Shown here: positions 1 through 9,326 of the stretch, in pieces | Layout of the letters: every line of letters begins with the position of its first letter | Position numbering within the stretch: position 1 is the stretch's first letter | Assembly: GCF_014193515.1 (NCBI RefSeq) | Contig: NZ_BLXX01000002.1 | Span: 248,001 to 312,000, forward strand | Direction: 5' to 3' | From: Geomonas silvestris | GTDB lineage: Bacteria; Desulfobacterota; Desulfuromonadia; Geobacterales; Geobacteraceae | DNA length: 64,000 nucleotides | Notes under the pieces: model-generated | Database searches by the model: none | Seen by the model: the letters and a program-made list of their open reading frames with translations, nothing else | What the model was told of the DNA's origin: nothing | Program-made: the position numbers and the translations under genes

Positions 1-53
1 CGCGGCTGTCCGTTGGCAAGAGGCGGGCACTGACACCGAAAGGGGGTAGTTTT

Positions 54-1874
54 ATGAGGGTTGGAAGAATTTTCTGGGCAGCAGGTACAGTAGCAGCACT
101 GACACTGAGCGGTTGCGGCGGCGGGACCGCCAAGGTCACTCAGAACAGCGTGACCGGCGTGGTGGCCGACGGCTACCTTGAGCACGCCAAGGTGTTCCTC
201 GATCTCAACGACGACAAGCTCTACACCCCGGGCGAGCCGACCGCCTGGACCGACGCGGATGGCGGCTACACCCTGACCGGCGTCAGTGCGGCCGACCTCA
301 GGAACCACGCCATCGTGGTACTGGCCGAGAAGAACACCACCATCAACCACGAGGGGAGCACCAGCACCCCGGTAAGCGACGCCTACGTGCTCTCCACGCC
401 GCCGGACGCGCCGAAGACGGCCGAAGGGAAGGTGGTGATCACGCCGCTTACCACCCTGATCCACAACCAGATCGAGACCAACCCGGCCCTCTCCGTGACC
501 GCCGCCGAGGCTGCCGTGAAATCGAACCTGGGCGTCGCCCCGGCAACGAGCCTCTTCGACGACTTCGTGCAGAAAAAAGGGGTAAGCGACGACTACGACA
601 AGCTGAGCAAGGTCTCCCAGGTCGTGGCGACCGCCATCGGCAACAACATGACCGCCATCCAGCAGGCAGCGCCGACCGCGAACCTGAACGACGTGATCAA
701 GGTCATCGTTGCCGAGGTGATCTCGCAGCTCGCCACCATCTCCACCCAGGTGGACACCGCCGGGACCTTCAGTGCGACAGACATCGCTACCTCAACGGTC
801 AACATCGACACCAGCAGCCAGGCGGCAGTGGATGCGCTGAAGGACAACCTCACCCAGGCCGGCACCACCACCGTCGTGAGCTCCTTCCAGACCGCGCTCG
901 GGACCGACGGATTCTTCTCGATCGACCGCGAGAATTTCTCACAAAGCCAGTACGCCTATTATTATGGCGTGGTGAAACTCGGCGCATCCGGCACCAACGG
1001 CTATGCCCTGACCGAGGACAATTTCACCTACACCTACTTTAACCCGACCTGGACCGCCACCACCAACTCCAACAACGATTACGCGCTCACCTCGAGCGGC
1101 TGGGGCAGCTACGACGACAGCGCATCGGCAGGCACCCTGGTCTTCAATAGCGACGGGACCGCAACCTGGACCTTGAAAGCCAGCGGCGTGAAACAGGTGA
1201 TCAGCGTGAGCAAGATCGACGTGGCCGGCAAGCCGATCAAGATGTTCGTGAAGGACGTCTCGGTCACCACCGATGCGACCTTCCCCGTGGGCTCCGAAGC
1301 CTACAAGATGACCTTCATCCCCCAGAGCGACACCTACAAGGTCTGGATGAGCGGCACCAACTACGATCTGACCGGGGTCGCCTCGGTGGCGGACATGGTA
1401 TCGCACTTCGCGGTGGGGAGCGACATCATGCTCCACCTGGGCTCCAGCATGAACAACACCAGTTTCGGGGTGAAGTTCGCCGGCAGCGGAACCAGCGGGA
1501 CCGCCCAGTTCTACGTCCAGAACTACATGACCGGCGGCCAGGTCGAGCAGCTCGCCATGGCAGGAACCTGGAAGATCGTGGAACCGGTGACCAGCTACCC
1601 GGTCCTCGTCCTCGACGTACCGTTTGCCTACAAATCCCAGTACATGTCCGACAACCCGGCCCGCGGGATCATCTTCGCCTTGGTGGAGGGAGCGATCCGG
1701 CAGGGTGGCGTCGAGTACGCCATGGTGCCGAGGGACGACAAAGGGGTGAACTTCAACAAGACCGCGTTCACCGCCATCAAGGACAACTTCGCCCCGGTCT
1801 GGTTCACCGGGTCCCCGAAGCTTGCCAAAACGGCAAAGGCGGCCAAGGCCGCCAAGAAGTTCCGCATGCTCTAG
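54..1874 (+). CDS. Secreted lipoprotein with carboxypeptidase-regulatory-like N-terminal domain
   Basis: The 606-residue product starts with a lipoprotein signal (hydrophobic stretch, lipobox LSGC with Cys21, then a Gly-rich linker), so it should be lipid-anchored on the periplasmic or outer-membrane side. Residues ~35-75 look like a small beta domain of the carboxypeptidase-regulatory or Cna-B kind with a calcium-loop-like DLNDDKLYTPGE motif. The rest is rich in Thr, Ser and aromatic residues and was not recognised. The C-terminal ~15 residues are a Lys/Ala run (KLAKTAKAAKAAKK). The start is chosen for the AAAGGGGG ribosome site about 8 bases upstream. The specific function is unknown; geobacters carry many such extracellular lipoproteins. 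Confidence 0.8.
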   Translation: MRVGRIFWAAGTVAALTLSGCGGGTAKVTQNSVTGVVADGYLEHAKVFLDLNDDKLYTPGEPTAWTDADGGYTLTGVSAADLRNHAIVVLAEKNTTINHEGSTSTPVSDAYVLSTPPDAPKTAEGKVVITPLTTLIHNQIETNPALSVTAAEAAVKSNLGVAPATSLFDDFVQKKGVSDDYDKLSKVSQVVATAIGNNMTAIQQAAPTANLNDVIKVIVAEVISQLATISTQVDTAGTFSATDIATSTVNIDTSSQAAVDALKDNLTQAGTTTVVSSFQTALGTDGFFSIDRENFSQSQYAYYYGVVKLGASGTNGYALTEDNFTYTYFNPTWTATTNSNNDYALTSSGWGSYDDSASAGTLVFNSDGTATWTLKASGVKQVISVSKIDVAGKPIKMFVKDVSVTTDATFPVGSEAYKMTFIPQSDTYKVWMSGTNYDLTGVASVADMVSHFAVGSDIMLHLGSSMNNTSFGVKFAGSGTSGTAQFYVQNYMTGGQVEQLAMAGTWKIVEPVTSYPVLVLDVPFAYKSQYMSDNPARGIIFALVEGAIRQGGVEYAMVPRDDKGVNFNKTAFTAIKDNFAPVWFTGSPKLAKTAKAAKAAKKFRML

Positions 1875-1893
1875 CCGTTCAGGACTGCGCAGC

Positions 1894-1943
1894 GCACAAA
1901 AAAGGGGGGGGGATGCCACAGCATCCCCCCCCCTTTTTTGTGC
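1894..1943. terminator. Bidirectional rho-independent terminator
   Basis: A perfect 23-bp inverted repeat (1894-1916 and 1921-1943) with a 4-base loop, an A6-G9 left arm and a C9-T6 right arm. It sits between the convergent lipoprotein and carbonic anhydrase genes and can end transcription from both sides. Confidence 0.9.
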
Positions 1944-1950
1944 CGTCCGG

Positions 1951-2538
1951 CTAGCTCGCGCGGCCGCCGCCTTTTTCCGTGTACCCTTGCGCCCGGTAGC
2001 CGTCCACCATCACCTCCAGGTGCCCGTCGTTGGGGCAGAAGATCAGGCCGTGGACCGGCACGTCGGTGGGGATCAGCGGGTTCGCGCGGATCTTGTTCAC
2101 CACCTCGGTGACGTTCTCGGCCGGGCAGGCGAATGCCCCCAGCCACTGGGCCAGGTCCGGCACCAGGGACTCGATCGCCTCCTGCGACACGCCGCGGGCG
2201 ATCATGTCGCGCTTCAACTGGGCCGGGTCGACGCCGGCCATGCCGCAGTCCTCGTGGCCGATCACGAAGATCTCCTCAACCCCCAGCATGAAGATCGCGG
2301 CGACCAGGCTGCGGATCACCCCGCCGTGCAGCGGGTCGATCAGGATGTTGCCGGCGTTCTTGATCACCTTGGCGTCGCCGCGCTTGATCCCCATGGAGCG
2401 TTCCAGGAAGTCGACCAGGCGGGTGTCCATGCAGGTGAAGATGGCGAGCTGTTTTTTCGGGTTCTTGGGGAGCGGCGGAAAGGCGCCGGGGTGGACGAAG
2501 GCGCGGTTTGCGGTCAAAACGGATTCGAGCAGGCTCAT
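1951..2538 (-). CDS. Beta-class carbonic anhydrase
   Basis: This 195-residue cytoplasmic enzyme should interconvert CO2 and bicarbonate. The beta-class zinc site is visible: Cys36 in CMDTR, with the catalytic Asp38/Arg40 dyad, then His95 and Cys98 in GHEDCGM. The length fits the small beta-class proteins of the YvdA kind rather than the longer plant-type enzymes. It is transcribed away from the LysE-like gene group and ends on the shared bidirectional terminator. A supply of bicarbonate for carboxylases is the usual role; that role is inferred here, while the family assignment is firm. Confidence 0.9.
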   Translation of the reverse strand: MSLLESVLTANRAFVHPGAFPPLPKNPKKQLAIFTCMDTRLVDFLERSMGIKRGDAKVIKNAGNILIDPLHGGVIRSLVAAIFMLGVEEIFVIGHEDCGMAGVDPAQLKRDMIARGVSQEAIESLVPDLAQWLGAFACPAENVTEVVNKIRANPLIPTDVPVHGLIFCPNDGHLEVMVDGYRAQGYTEKGGGRAS

Positions 2539-2590
2539 GTACGATCCTCTGTTTAGGTAATTGGCGGCGGCCGGACGGGCGGCCGGAGCA

Positions 2591-3217
2591 TCAGGCGTGG
2601 TGCTTGGCCCACAGGGCCCACACCCCGGCAGCCGAGAGCAGCGAGCCCCCGGTCAGGTGGAAAAAGCGCTGCGAGCGCGACGAGGCGAGCAGGCGGCGCG
2701 CGGAGACGGCAAAGACGGTGTAGCAGGTGGCGTTCACCACGGCCAGCGCGACGAAGGTGAGCGCCAGGATAAAGAGCTGCTCACCGGCCGCCGCCCCGGG
2801 ATCGACGAACTGCGGCAGGAAGGCCACGAAGAACACGATCCCCTTGGGGTTGAGCGCGGTGACCAGGTAGGTGTTGAGGAACATGCGCCCGCGGGACTCC
2901 GCCGAGCGGGCAGCGCCCAGCTCCGAGGTGGCACAGCCGGCGCGCAAGAGCTTCACCCCCAGGTAGATGAGGTAGAGCCCCCCGGCGGTCTTCAGCACCG
3001 TGAACCAGAAGGCGGAGGCGGAGAGCAGCGCCCCCAGCCCCAGGATCGAGACGCACAGCGAGGTGGTGTCGCCCAGCGCGACCGCCGCGGTGAGCGGCAG
3101 CCGGGCGCTGCGCCCGTGCGCCAGCGCGTAGCTCACCAGGGTGAGCACCGTAGGGCCCGGGATCACCAGCAAAAAGGCGCTGGTAGCGACAAAGGCGAGC
3201 CAGAGCTGGAAGGTCAT
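2591..3217 (-). CDS. LysE/RhtB family amino-acid exporter
   Basis: The 208-residue protein has five to six hydrophobic segments and the LysE-family N-terminus (FLLVIPGPTVLTLVSYAL, with the conserved GP after the first helix). It probably exports an amino acid or amino-acid-like metabolite through the inner membrane; the substrate cannot be read from sequence. The frame stays open far upstream, but family alignment from memory places the start at MTFQLW; the ribosome site there is weak (AAGGGG is about 25 bases away). A second, different LysE-type gene lies at 52286-52888. Confidence 0.85.
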   Translation of the reverse strand: MTFQLWLAFVATSAFLLVIPGPTVLTLVSYALAHGRSARLPLTAAVALGDTTSLCVSILGLGALLSASAFWFTVLKTAGGLYLIYLGVKLLRAGCATSELGAARSAESRGRMFLNTYLVTALNPKGIVFFVAFLPQFVDPGAAAGEQLFILALTFVALAVVNATCYTVFAVSARRLLASSRSQRFFHLTGGSLLSAAGVWALWAKHHA

Positions 3218-3399
3218 GGGCGGCGTCCAGGCGGAGGAGTAACCCCTTGGAGGAAACCGGAGGGGGAGGAAACCGGGCGGTTCCTCTGATAGCACAGAAT
3301 GCACCTGTTGTGAACCGTTTTGGGGTAGCGCGGGAGGAAGGGGGGCGGGTTGCCGCAGGTGCTTTGGCCGCGCGGCAACGGGACTGGCGGGTGCCGGGG

Positions 3400-3957
3400 C
3401 TACTCCGGAAGGACGTTTTTTTCTTCCACTTCGCTCATCCGGTCCAAAACCTTCTCGGGCTTCACGTCCTTGACGAGCTCCTGAAGCTCCGGGTTGCGGG
3501 ACTGCTCCAGGTCCATCCGGTCGGCGATGGCGGTCACCAGCTCGATCAGGCGGGTCACCTCGTGTTCGGCCAAAAGGCTCACGTGCAGCCCCAGCTCCGC
3601 GCGCCTGTCCGCGATCGCCTGCATCCGGTTCTGGCTGATCAGGATGAAGGTGGAGAGGAAGATCGCCTCCACCGAGGCCGCCATGGCCAGCACCACGAAG
3701 CTCGGGTCGAAACGCGGCACCTCGGGGAGCCACCCGAGGTTGGTCGCGATCCAGAGGCCGAACAGGACGGCGTGCAGGTAGACGAAGGTCATGCTGCCGG
3801 TGAAGCCGGTGATGGTATCGGCGACGCGCTCCTGCCACCCCTTGGCCTTTTCCTCCGCCTTCTTGCGGGCAAGCAGTGCCGCGATGTTGCGGTCCACCAC
3901 GCTCGCCATCTCGCTTTCCCCCGCGGTCTGCGCTCTCCGGCTCTCCTCAGCGTCCAT
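3400..3957 (-). CDS. DUF1003 family membrane protein
   Basis: The 185-residue product matches the DUF1003 layout: a charged N-terminus with an RN(I)AAL-type motif, two membrane helices (~53-75 and ~87-108, the second ending in the ILISQNRMQ motif typical of the family), then a helical, acidic cytoplasmic tail. A good ribosome site (AAGGA) lies before the ATG. Biochemical function is not known for the family. It lies between the LysE exporter and the Tc-toxin-like gene, all on the minus strand, with gaps of ~180 and 24 bases, so co-transcription with the upstream gene is likely. Confidence 0.8.
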   Translation of the reverse strand: MDAEESRRAQTAGESEMASVVDRNIAALLARKKAEEKAKGWQERVADTITGFTGSMTFVYLHAVLFGLWIATNLGWLPEVPRFDPSFVVLAMAASVEAIFLSTFILISQNRMQAIADRRAELGLHVSLLAEHEVTRLIELVTAIADRMDLEQSRNPELQELVKDVKPEKVLDRMSEVEEKNVLPE

Positions 3958-3981
3958 GGCCTGTTCCTTCAGGGGATCCCC

Positions 3982-5151
3982 TCAATGCGGGATTCCCGCG
4001 GTGTGGATCTCCAGCACCAGGTCCTCGATGTGGCTGAAGGTCTCGGAGGTCGCCCCCATCGGCTTGAAGATCTCCAGCGACCAAAGCCCCCCCTGGGTGG
4101 AGCGCCCGATGGGGCTCGCACCGAAAAGAAGCGCGCCGCCGCAGAGGTCCGGGGTCCGCCCGGTGCGCCGGTTTTCCAGCCTTCCCACCAGGCAGGCGCG
4201 GCGAGCCGACTGGTCCACCTCGATGCTGTGGCCGCCGCGCTCGTAGACCGCCTCCTCGGGGACCCGGACCGTGAGCGACCAGGGGACGGTGCCGGCCTCG
4301 CCGACCAGGTAGGCCGAGATGCCGCTGATCCGGCAGTTGTCGTGTTCCCGGAACAGGTCGACCGGCACCTGCAGCTTGATTGCGTAGCTGTCCCGGGCGT
4401 GGCGCAGGAGCGCCCAGGCGTTGCGGTTCAAAAGCGAGCGCACCGAGACTGCCCGGGTGAAGCTCTCCTCGCGCAGCCGGCAGGTCGCCAGAAACTGGCG
4501 GGCCTCGCGTATCCAGAGCGCTAGGCCGGTCATCGAGGTCCCAAGAGTCTCAGCCTCGCTCGGCAGGGGGCGGGACGCGGGCTCGTGGCCGTAGATGAGC
4601 TTGAGCCCCTGCTCGGCCACCACGCAGCGGTCCACCGCGGCCTCGTAGTCGTGGCAAAGGCGCCTGAGCGCCAGGTCCCGCTGCTCGTTGAGGGCAAACG
4701 GCCCACCCGGCTCCGCCAGCTTCTTCTTGCGCTGCACCGCCTCCACCCGCACGTCCAGGGAGCTGAGCGGCCCCGGCTCGCCGGGCGACTCCTCGAAGTG
4801 CGCCGCCACTTCGCCTCCGGCGGCGGGGGGCTCGGAGTGTGCCTCTTCCTCGGCAGCCGGCTCCTCTGCGCCCTCCGCCTCGGCGCGCGGCTCAATCGGC
4901 TCGCGCTCGAACACCTGCTCCGCCGCGCTGCGCTGGTACATGCCGAGCTTTTTCTCCTGAGACTCCAGGTCGCTCTCCAGTTCGTGCCAGGCGTAGTCCA
5001 GCGCCGAGAAACGGGCCAAGTCGGCGAGTGCGCGCTCGATCAGCTGGTCCGCCTGCTCGAGCAGCGCCTCAACCTGCCAATGGGGAAAGGTCCGGGCGAG
5101 CTTCTCCGCGTCGGGCCGGTAAAGAACGATGTTGCAAGCCAGATCACTCAC
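3982..5151 (-). CDS. Coiled-coil protein with a C-terminal domain resembling the TcB-binding end of Tc toxin TcA
   Basis: The 389-residue protein starts at a GTG behind a strong AGGAGGTGG site. Residues ~1-75 and ~150-215 are helical, joined by an acidic Glu/Ala/Pro linker. From ~235 the pattern changes to beta strands: IKLQVPVDLFREHDNCRISG, then VPWSLTVRVPEE, GALLFGASPIG, GGLWSLEIFKP and FSHIEDLVLEIH. This order and wording recall the C-terminal TcB-binding domain of insecticidal toxin complex TcA proteins (the region ending in an ISDVVLHIRYTA-like strand). No pore-forming or TcB/TcC partner is nearby and there is no signal peptide, so a toxin role is not implied. The assignment is from memory of the family and needs a profile search. 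Confidence 0.5.
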   Translation of the reverse strand: MSDLACNIVLYRPDAEKLARTFPHWQVEALLEQADQLIERALADLARFSALDYAWHELESDLESQEKKLGMYQRSAAEQVFEREPIEPRAEAEGAEEPAAEEEAHSEPPAAGGEVAAHFEESPGEPGPLSSLDVRVEAVQRKKKLAEPGGPFALNEQRDLALRRLCHDYEAAVDRCVVAEQGLKLIYGHEPASRPLPSEAETLGTSMTGLALWIREARQFLATCRLREESFTRAVSVRSLLNRNAWALLRHARDSYAIKLQVPVDLFREHDNCRISGISAYLVGEAGTVPWSLTVRVPEEAVYERGGHSIEVDQSARRACLVGRLENRRTGRTPDLCGGALLFGASPIGRSTQGGLWSLEIFKPMGATSETFSHIEDLVLEIHTAGIPH

Positions 5152-5387
5152 GGTGCCACCTCCTGTCAGCTAGGGCTGCCTGAGTCACTCTTTCAGTAAG
5201 ACGGCAGCCTCTTCTCTGCGGCCCTGTTTCGAGCCACAGATAAGGGTAGCAAGCTTAGCGCAATCAACAAGAAACGGTGGCCAATTTAGCTTGTGGTTCA
5301 TAGCGGCATACGTCAAAACCTGGGAACGCGGATTGAGCGGAGTTGATGGATAAACCACCCCCAGTCCCTTGCCCGTTGCCTTTTCCT

Positions 5388-5415
5388 TTGACAATCGCGG
5401 CTGTCATGTTAGAAG
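5388..5415 (+). promoter_or_regulatory. Candidate sigma-70 promoter for the DUF3187 gene
   Basis: A perfect -35 (TTGACA, 5388-5393) is followed after 16 bases by TAGAAG (5410-5415). It lies ~55 bases upstream of the ATG at 5469. The rest of the 5152-5468 gap between the divergent genes holds no convincing gene; a 69-codon minus-strand frame there has no family features. Confidence 0.45.
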
Positions 5416-5468
5416 AGGAAAGCCTGATCGTCCTGTGTTAATCACAGTTTTAGGGGGACCTGAGACAC

Positions 5469-6491
5469 ATGCACCGACTGAGCACTTTCTTGATCCTCAC
5501 GCTTCTCTACCTGGCGAGCTCAGGCGCGCCCTCCTGCCTTGCGGCGAGCCCCGCAGCCACACCCTTTTACACCTTCAACCAGAGCCCGCTGGTGCAGATA
5601 TTCGGCCTTCCTGCCGCCGAGAGCGCCACCATACAGAAACCGGGCCGCTTCTGGGGACTTCTGAGCAGCGACGTCGCCAACAACTACACCTTCGGCGACA
5701 ACAGCCGGGAAAAGATCCTCCTCGACGGCGAGAGCTACCGCACCACCTTCGCCGTGCGCTACGGCGTCGCCGACCGGTTCGAGGTGGGCGCCGACCTCCC
5801 CCTGGTGGGGTACAGCGGCGGCGCCCTGGACGGCCTCATCGAGGGGTGGCACGACATCTTCGGGCTGCCGCAGGGGGGGAGGAAACAGGCGCCGCACGAC
5901 CGTCTCGACTTCGACTACCAGCGCGACGGGCGGGACCGTCTGCACCTGGCCAGCAGCAACTTCGGCCTGGGGGACCTGCGGCTGAACGGCGCCTGGCAGC
6001 TCTACCAGGATGCCGGCGCCGCCTCCACGCGCGCAGTCGCTTTGAGGGCGAGCCTGAAGCTCCCCACCGGCAGCAGCGAGCGGCTGCGCGGCAGCGGCAG
6101 CACGGACTTGGCCCTCTGGCTCACCGGCTGTGACGACTACCTGGTCTCCCAGGGGCGCATGCACCTCGCCCTCTTCGGGGCCGCGGGCCTGCTGGCCCTC
6201 AGCGACGCGGACGTCCTCCCCGACCGGCAGAACCACCTGGTCGGCTTCGGCTCGTTCGGCGCCGGCTGGTCCCCGCGCGACTGGATCGCCTTCAAGGCCC
6301 AGCTCTCCAGCCACTCCCCCTTCTACCGCAGCGACCTGCCCGAGATGGGGTGGACCGCCCTGCAGCTCCTCTTCGGCGGGACGCTCTCCTTCACCCCCCA
6401 GACCGCGCTGGACATCGGCTTCTCCGAAGACGTCCGGGTGAGCACCTCGCCGGACCTCGGGCTCCACCTGGGGCTGAGCCACCAGTTCTAG
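5469..6491 (+). CDS. DUF3187 family outer-membrane beta-barrel protein
   Basis: The 340-residue protein has a classical signal peptide (~1-26, cleavage near CLAAS). The mature part alternates short hydrophobic strands and turns and ends in LSHQF, the C-terminal aromatic typical of outer-membrane barrels. Recognisable DUF3187 features are the N-terminal FYTFNQSPLVQIFG block, the RYGVADRFEVGADLPL strand and the LGDLRLNGAW strand. It probably forms a small barrel in the outer membrane; the cargo or ligand is unknown. It lies upstream of the hemerythrin gene, which has its own promoter. Confidence 0.8.
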   Translation: MHRLSTFLILTLLYLASSGAPSCLAASPAATPFYTFNQSPLVQIFGLPAAESATIQKPGRFWGLLSSDVANNYTFGDNSREKILLDGESYRTTFAVRYGVADRFEVGADLPLVGYSGGALDGLIEGWHDIFGLPQGGRKQAPHDRLDFDYQRDGRDRLHLASSNFGLGDLRLNGAWQLYQDAGAASTRAVALRASLKLPTGSSERLRGSGSTDLALWLTGCDDYLVSQGRMHLALFGAAGLLALSDADVLPDRQNHLVGFGSFGAGWSPRDWIAFKAQLSSHSPFYRSDLPEMGWTALQLLFGGTLSFTPQTALDIGFSEDVRVSTSPDLGLHLGLSHQF

Positions 6492-6567
6492 CGCGGCGAC
6501 GGCCGCCGCCCCCACGCCCGGATCTCCCCCTGTGAGGGGTCTTAGACGTGGCTGCGCCAAATCCACC

Positions 6568-6594
6568 TCAAGATTTCGCCGGCTGGGCCGATGA
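6568..6594 (+). promoter_or_regulatory. Candidate sigma-28 (FliA) promoter of the bacteriohemerythrin gene
   Basis: TCAAGATT (6568-6575), 11 bases, then GCCGATGA (6587-6594): a close match to the flagellar sigma-28 consensus TAAAGTTT-N11-GCCGATAA. It is ~100 bases upstream of the hemerythrin ATG and in the coding direction. A 7-bp hairpin (6650-6669) lies in the predicted leader. Confidence 0.6.
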
Positions 6595-6694
6595 GATCCA
6601 GCGGAGCGCCGCTCCACGTACCGCTCGCAGGGCAGCTAACGCTAAAAGCCGGAACCTTTTCGGGTTCCGAGACAGTCGAGGTGAAGGTAGGACT

Positions 6695-7099
6695 ATGGCT
6701 ATACTTCTTTGGGAGAAGCGGTTTGAACAGGGTGTTCCCGAGTTCGACGGGCACCACCGGCACCTGGTGGATCTACTGAACGAGGTATATCGCAGCGCGG
6801 TCAATGAGGATGGCTCGGAGACCGTGGCACGGGTCACCCGGGAGCTCCTGGAGTACACCCGGTACCATTTCCAGGCCGAGGAGCGGGCCATGGTGGCGAG
6901 CGGCTACCCCGGGCTCGAGGAGCACCGCGCGGAGCACCGCAAGTTCGGCGAGATGATCATGGCCTTCTGGCACGAGCTCGCGGCAGGCGGCGACATCTCG
7001 GTGGACCTCCTCTCCTTCCTGGGGAACTGGCTCTTCGACCACATCCTGCTGGTCGATGCCGAGTTCTGCAAGACGCTTCCCGAGGCGCAGCGCATTTAG
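6695..7099 (+). CDS. Bacteriohemerythrin
   Basis: The 134-residue protein is a single hemerythrin domain, expected to bind O2 at a carboxylate-bridged di-iron centre. All signature ligands are present in order: the His in EFDGHHRHL, HFQAEE (H-x3-E), the EEHRAEHRKF histidines and WLFDHILLVDAEF supplying the last His and Asp. The start MAILLW is chosen because domain length then matches the family (~135) and a GAAGGTAGGA site precedes it; the open frame runs 49 codons further upstream but that part reads as leader. It faces the MCP at 7178-9076, and both have sigma-28-type promoters, which suggests a role in oxygen handling in motile cells. Confidence 0.88.
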   Translation: MAILLWEKRFEQGVPEFDGHHRHLVDLLNEVYRSAVNEDGSETVARVTRELLEYTRYHFQAEERAMVASGYPGLEEHRAEHRKFGEMIMAFWHELAAGGDISVDLLSFLGNWLFDHILLVDAEFCKTLPEAQRI

Positions 7100-7122
7100 C
7101 GGCCGTTAGCTGCAGTGGAACA

Positions 7123-7155
7123 AAAAAGGGGCTCCCGGTCTGGGAGCCCCTTTTT
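7123..7155. terminator. Bidirectional rho-independent terminator
   Basis: A 14-bp perfect stem (7123-7136 and 7142-7155) with a 5-base loop, flanked by A and T runs, lies between the convergent hemerythrin and MCP genes. Confidence 0.9.
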
Positions 7156-7177
7156 GCGTCTGCACTGCCGGCCTTCG

Positions 7178-9076
<1,899 letters not shown>

Positions 9077-9146
9077 ACGGCTCCTCGGCTGTCAGAATTT
9101 CACGCGGATCCTCAAAACGATCCGCGTCACGTGTCTCTGAATCGCT

Positions 9147-9173
9147 ATTTCGGCAGTGTTTTGTGAAACTTGA
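9147..9173 (-). promoter_or_regulatory. Candidate sigma-28 (FliA) promoter of the dCache MCP gene
   Basis: On the minus strand TCAAGTTT (9173-9166), 11 bases, GCCGAAAT (9154-9147). This matches TAAAGTTT-N11-GCCGATAA at 13 of 16 positions, with the exact spacer, ~70 bases upstream of the ATG. Confidence 0.6.
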
Positions 9174-9326
9174 GGCATTGCGTAGAGGGTTCGACAGCGA
9201 GGGACTTTTTTCTGCCAGTTCCTTATTGTTTCTTGCCGGGATTGACACAGAAAAGAGAATGGTTAATGTTAACTTATACTCGCATAGCTTGTGCGAGAAT
9301 CAATCCGCGGTAAAAGGAGGCCTACC

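Noticed and set aside
939-1919. Long minus-strand frame opposite the first lipoprotein
   Set aside because: It is an antisense shadow typical of high-GC genes; the plus-strand frame has the signal peptide and ribosome site.
3982-5151. Active insecticidal toxin component
   Set aside because: Only a C-terminal domain-like region is similar; there is no pore domain, secretion signal or TcB/TcC partner.
5185-5394. 69-codon minus-strand frame in the 5152-5468 gap
   Set aside because: No ribosome site or recognisable domain; it overlaps the candidate plus-strand promoter.
6492-6694. Riboswitch in the hemerythrin leader
   Set aside because: The leader has a hairpin but does not match the c-di-GMP (GEMM), cobalamin, fluoride or SAH consensus sequences; a sigma-28 promoter explains part of it.
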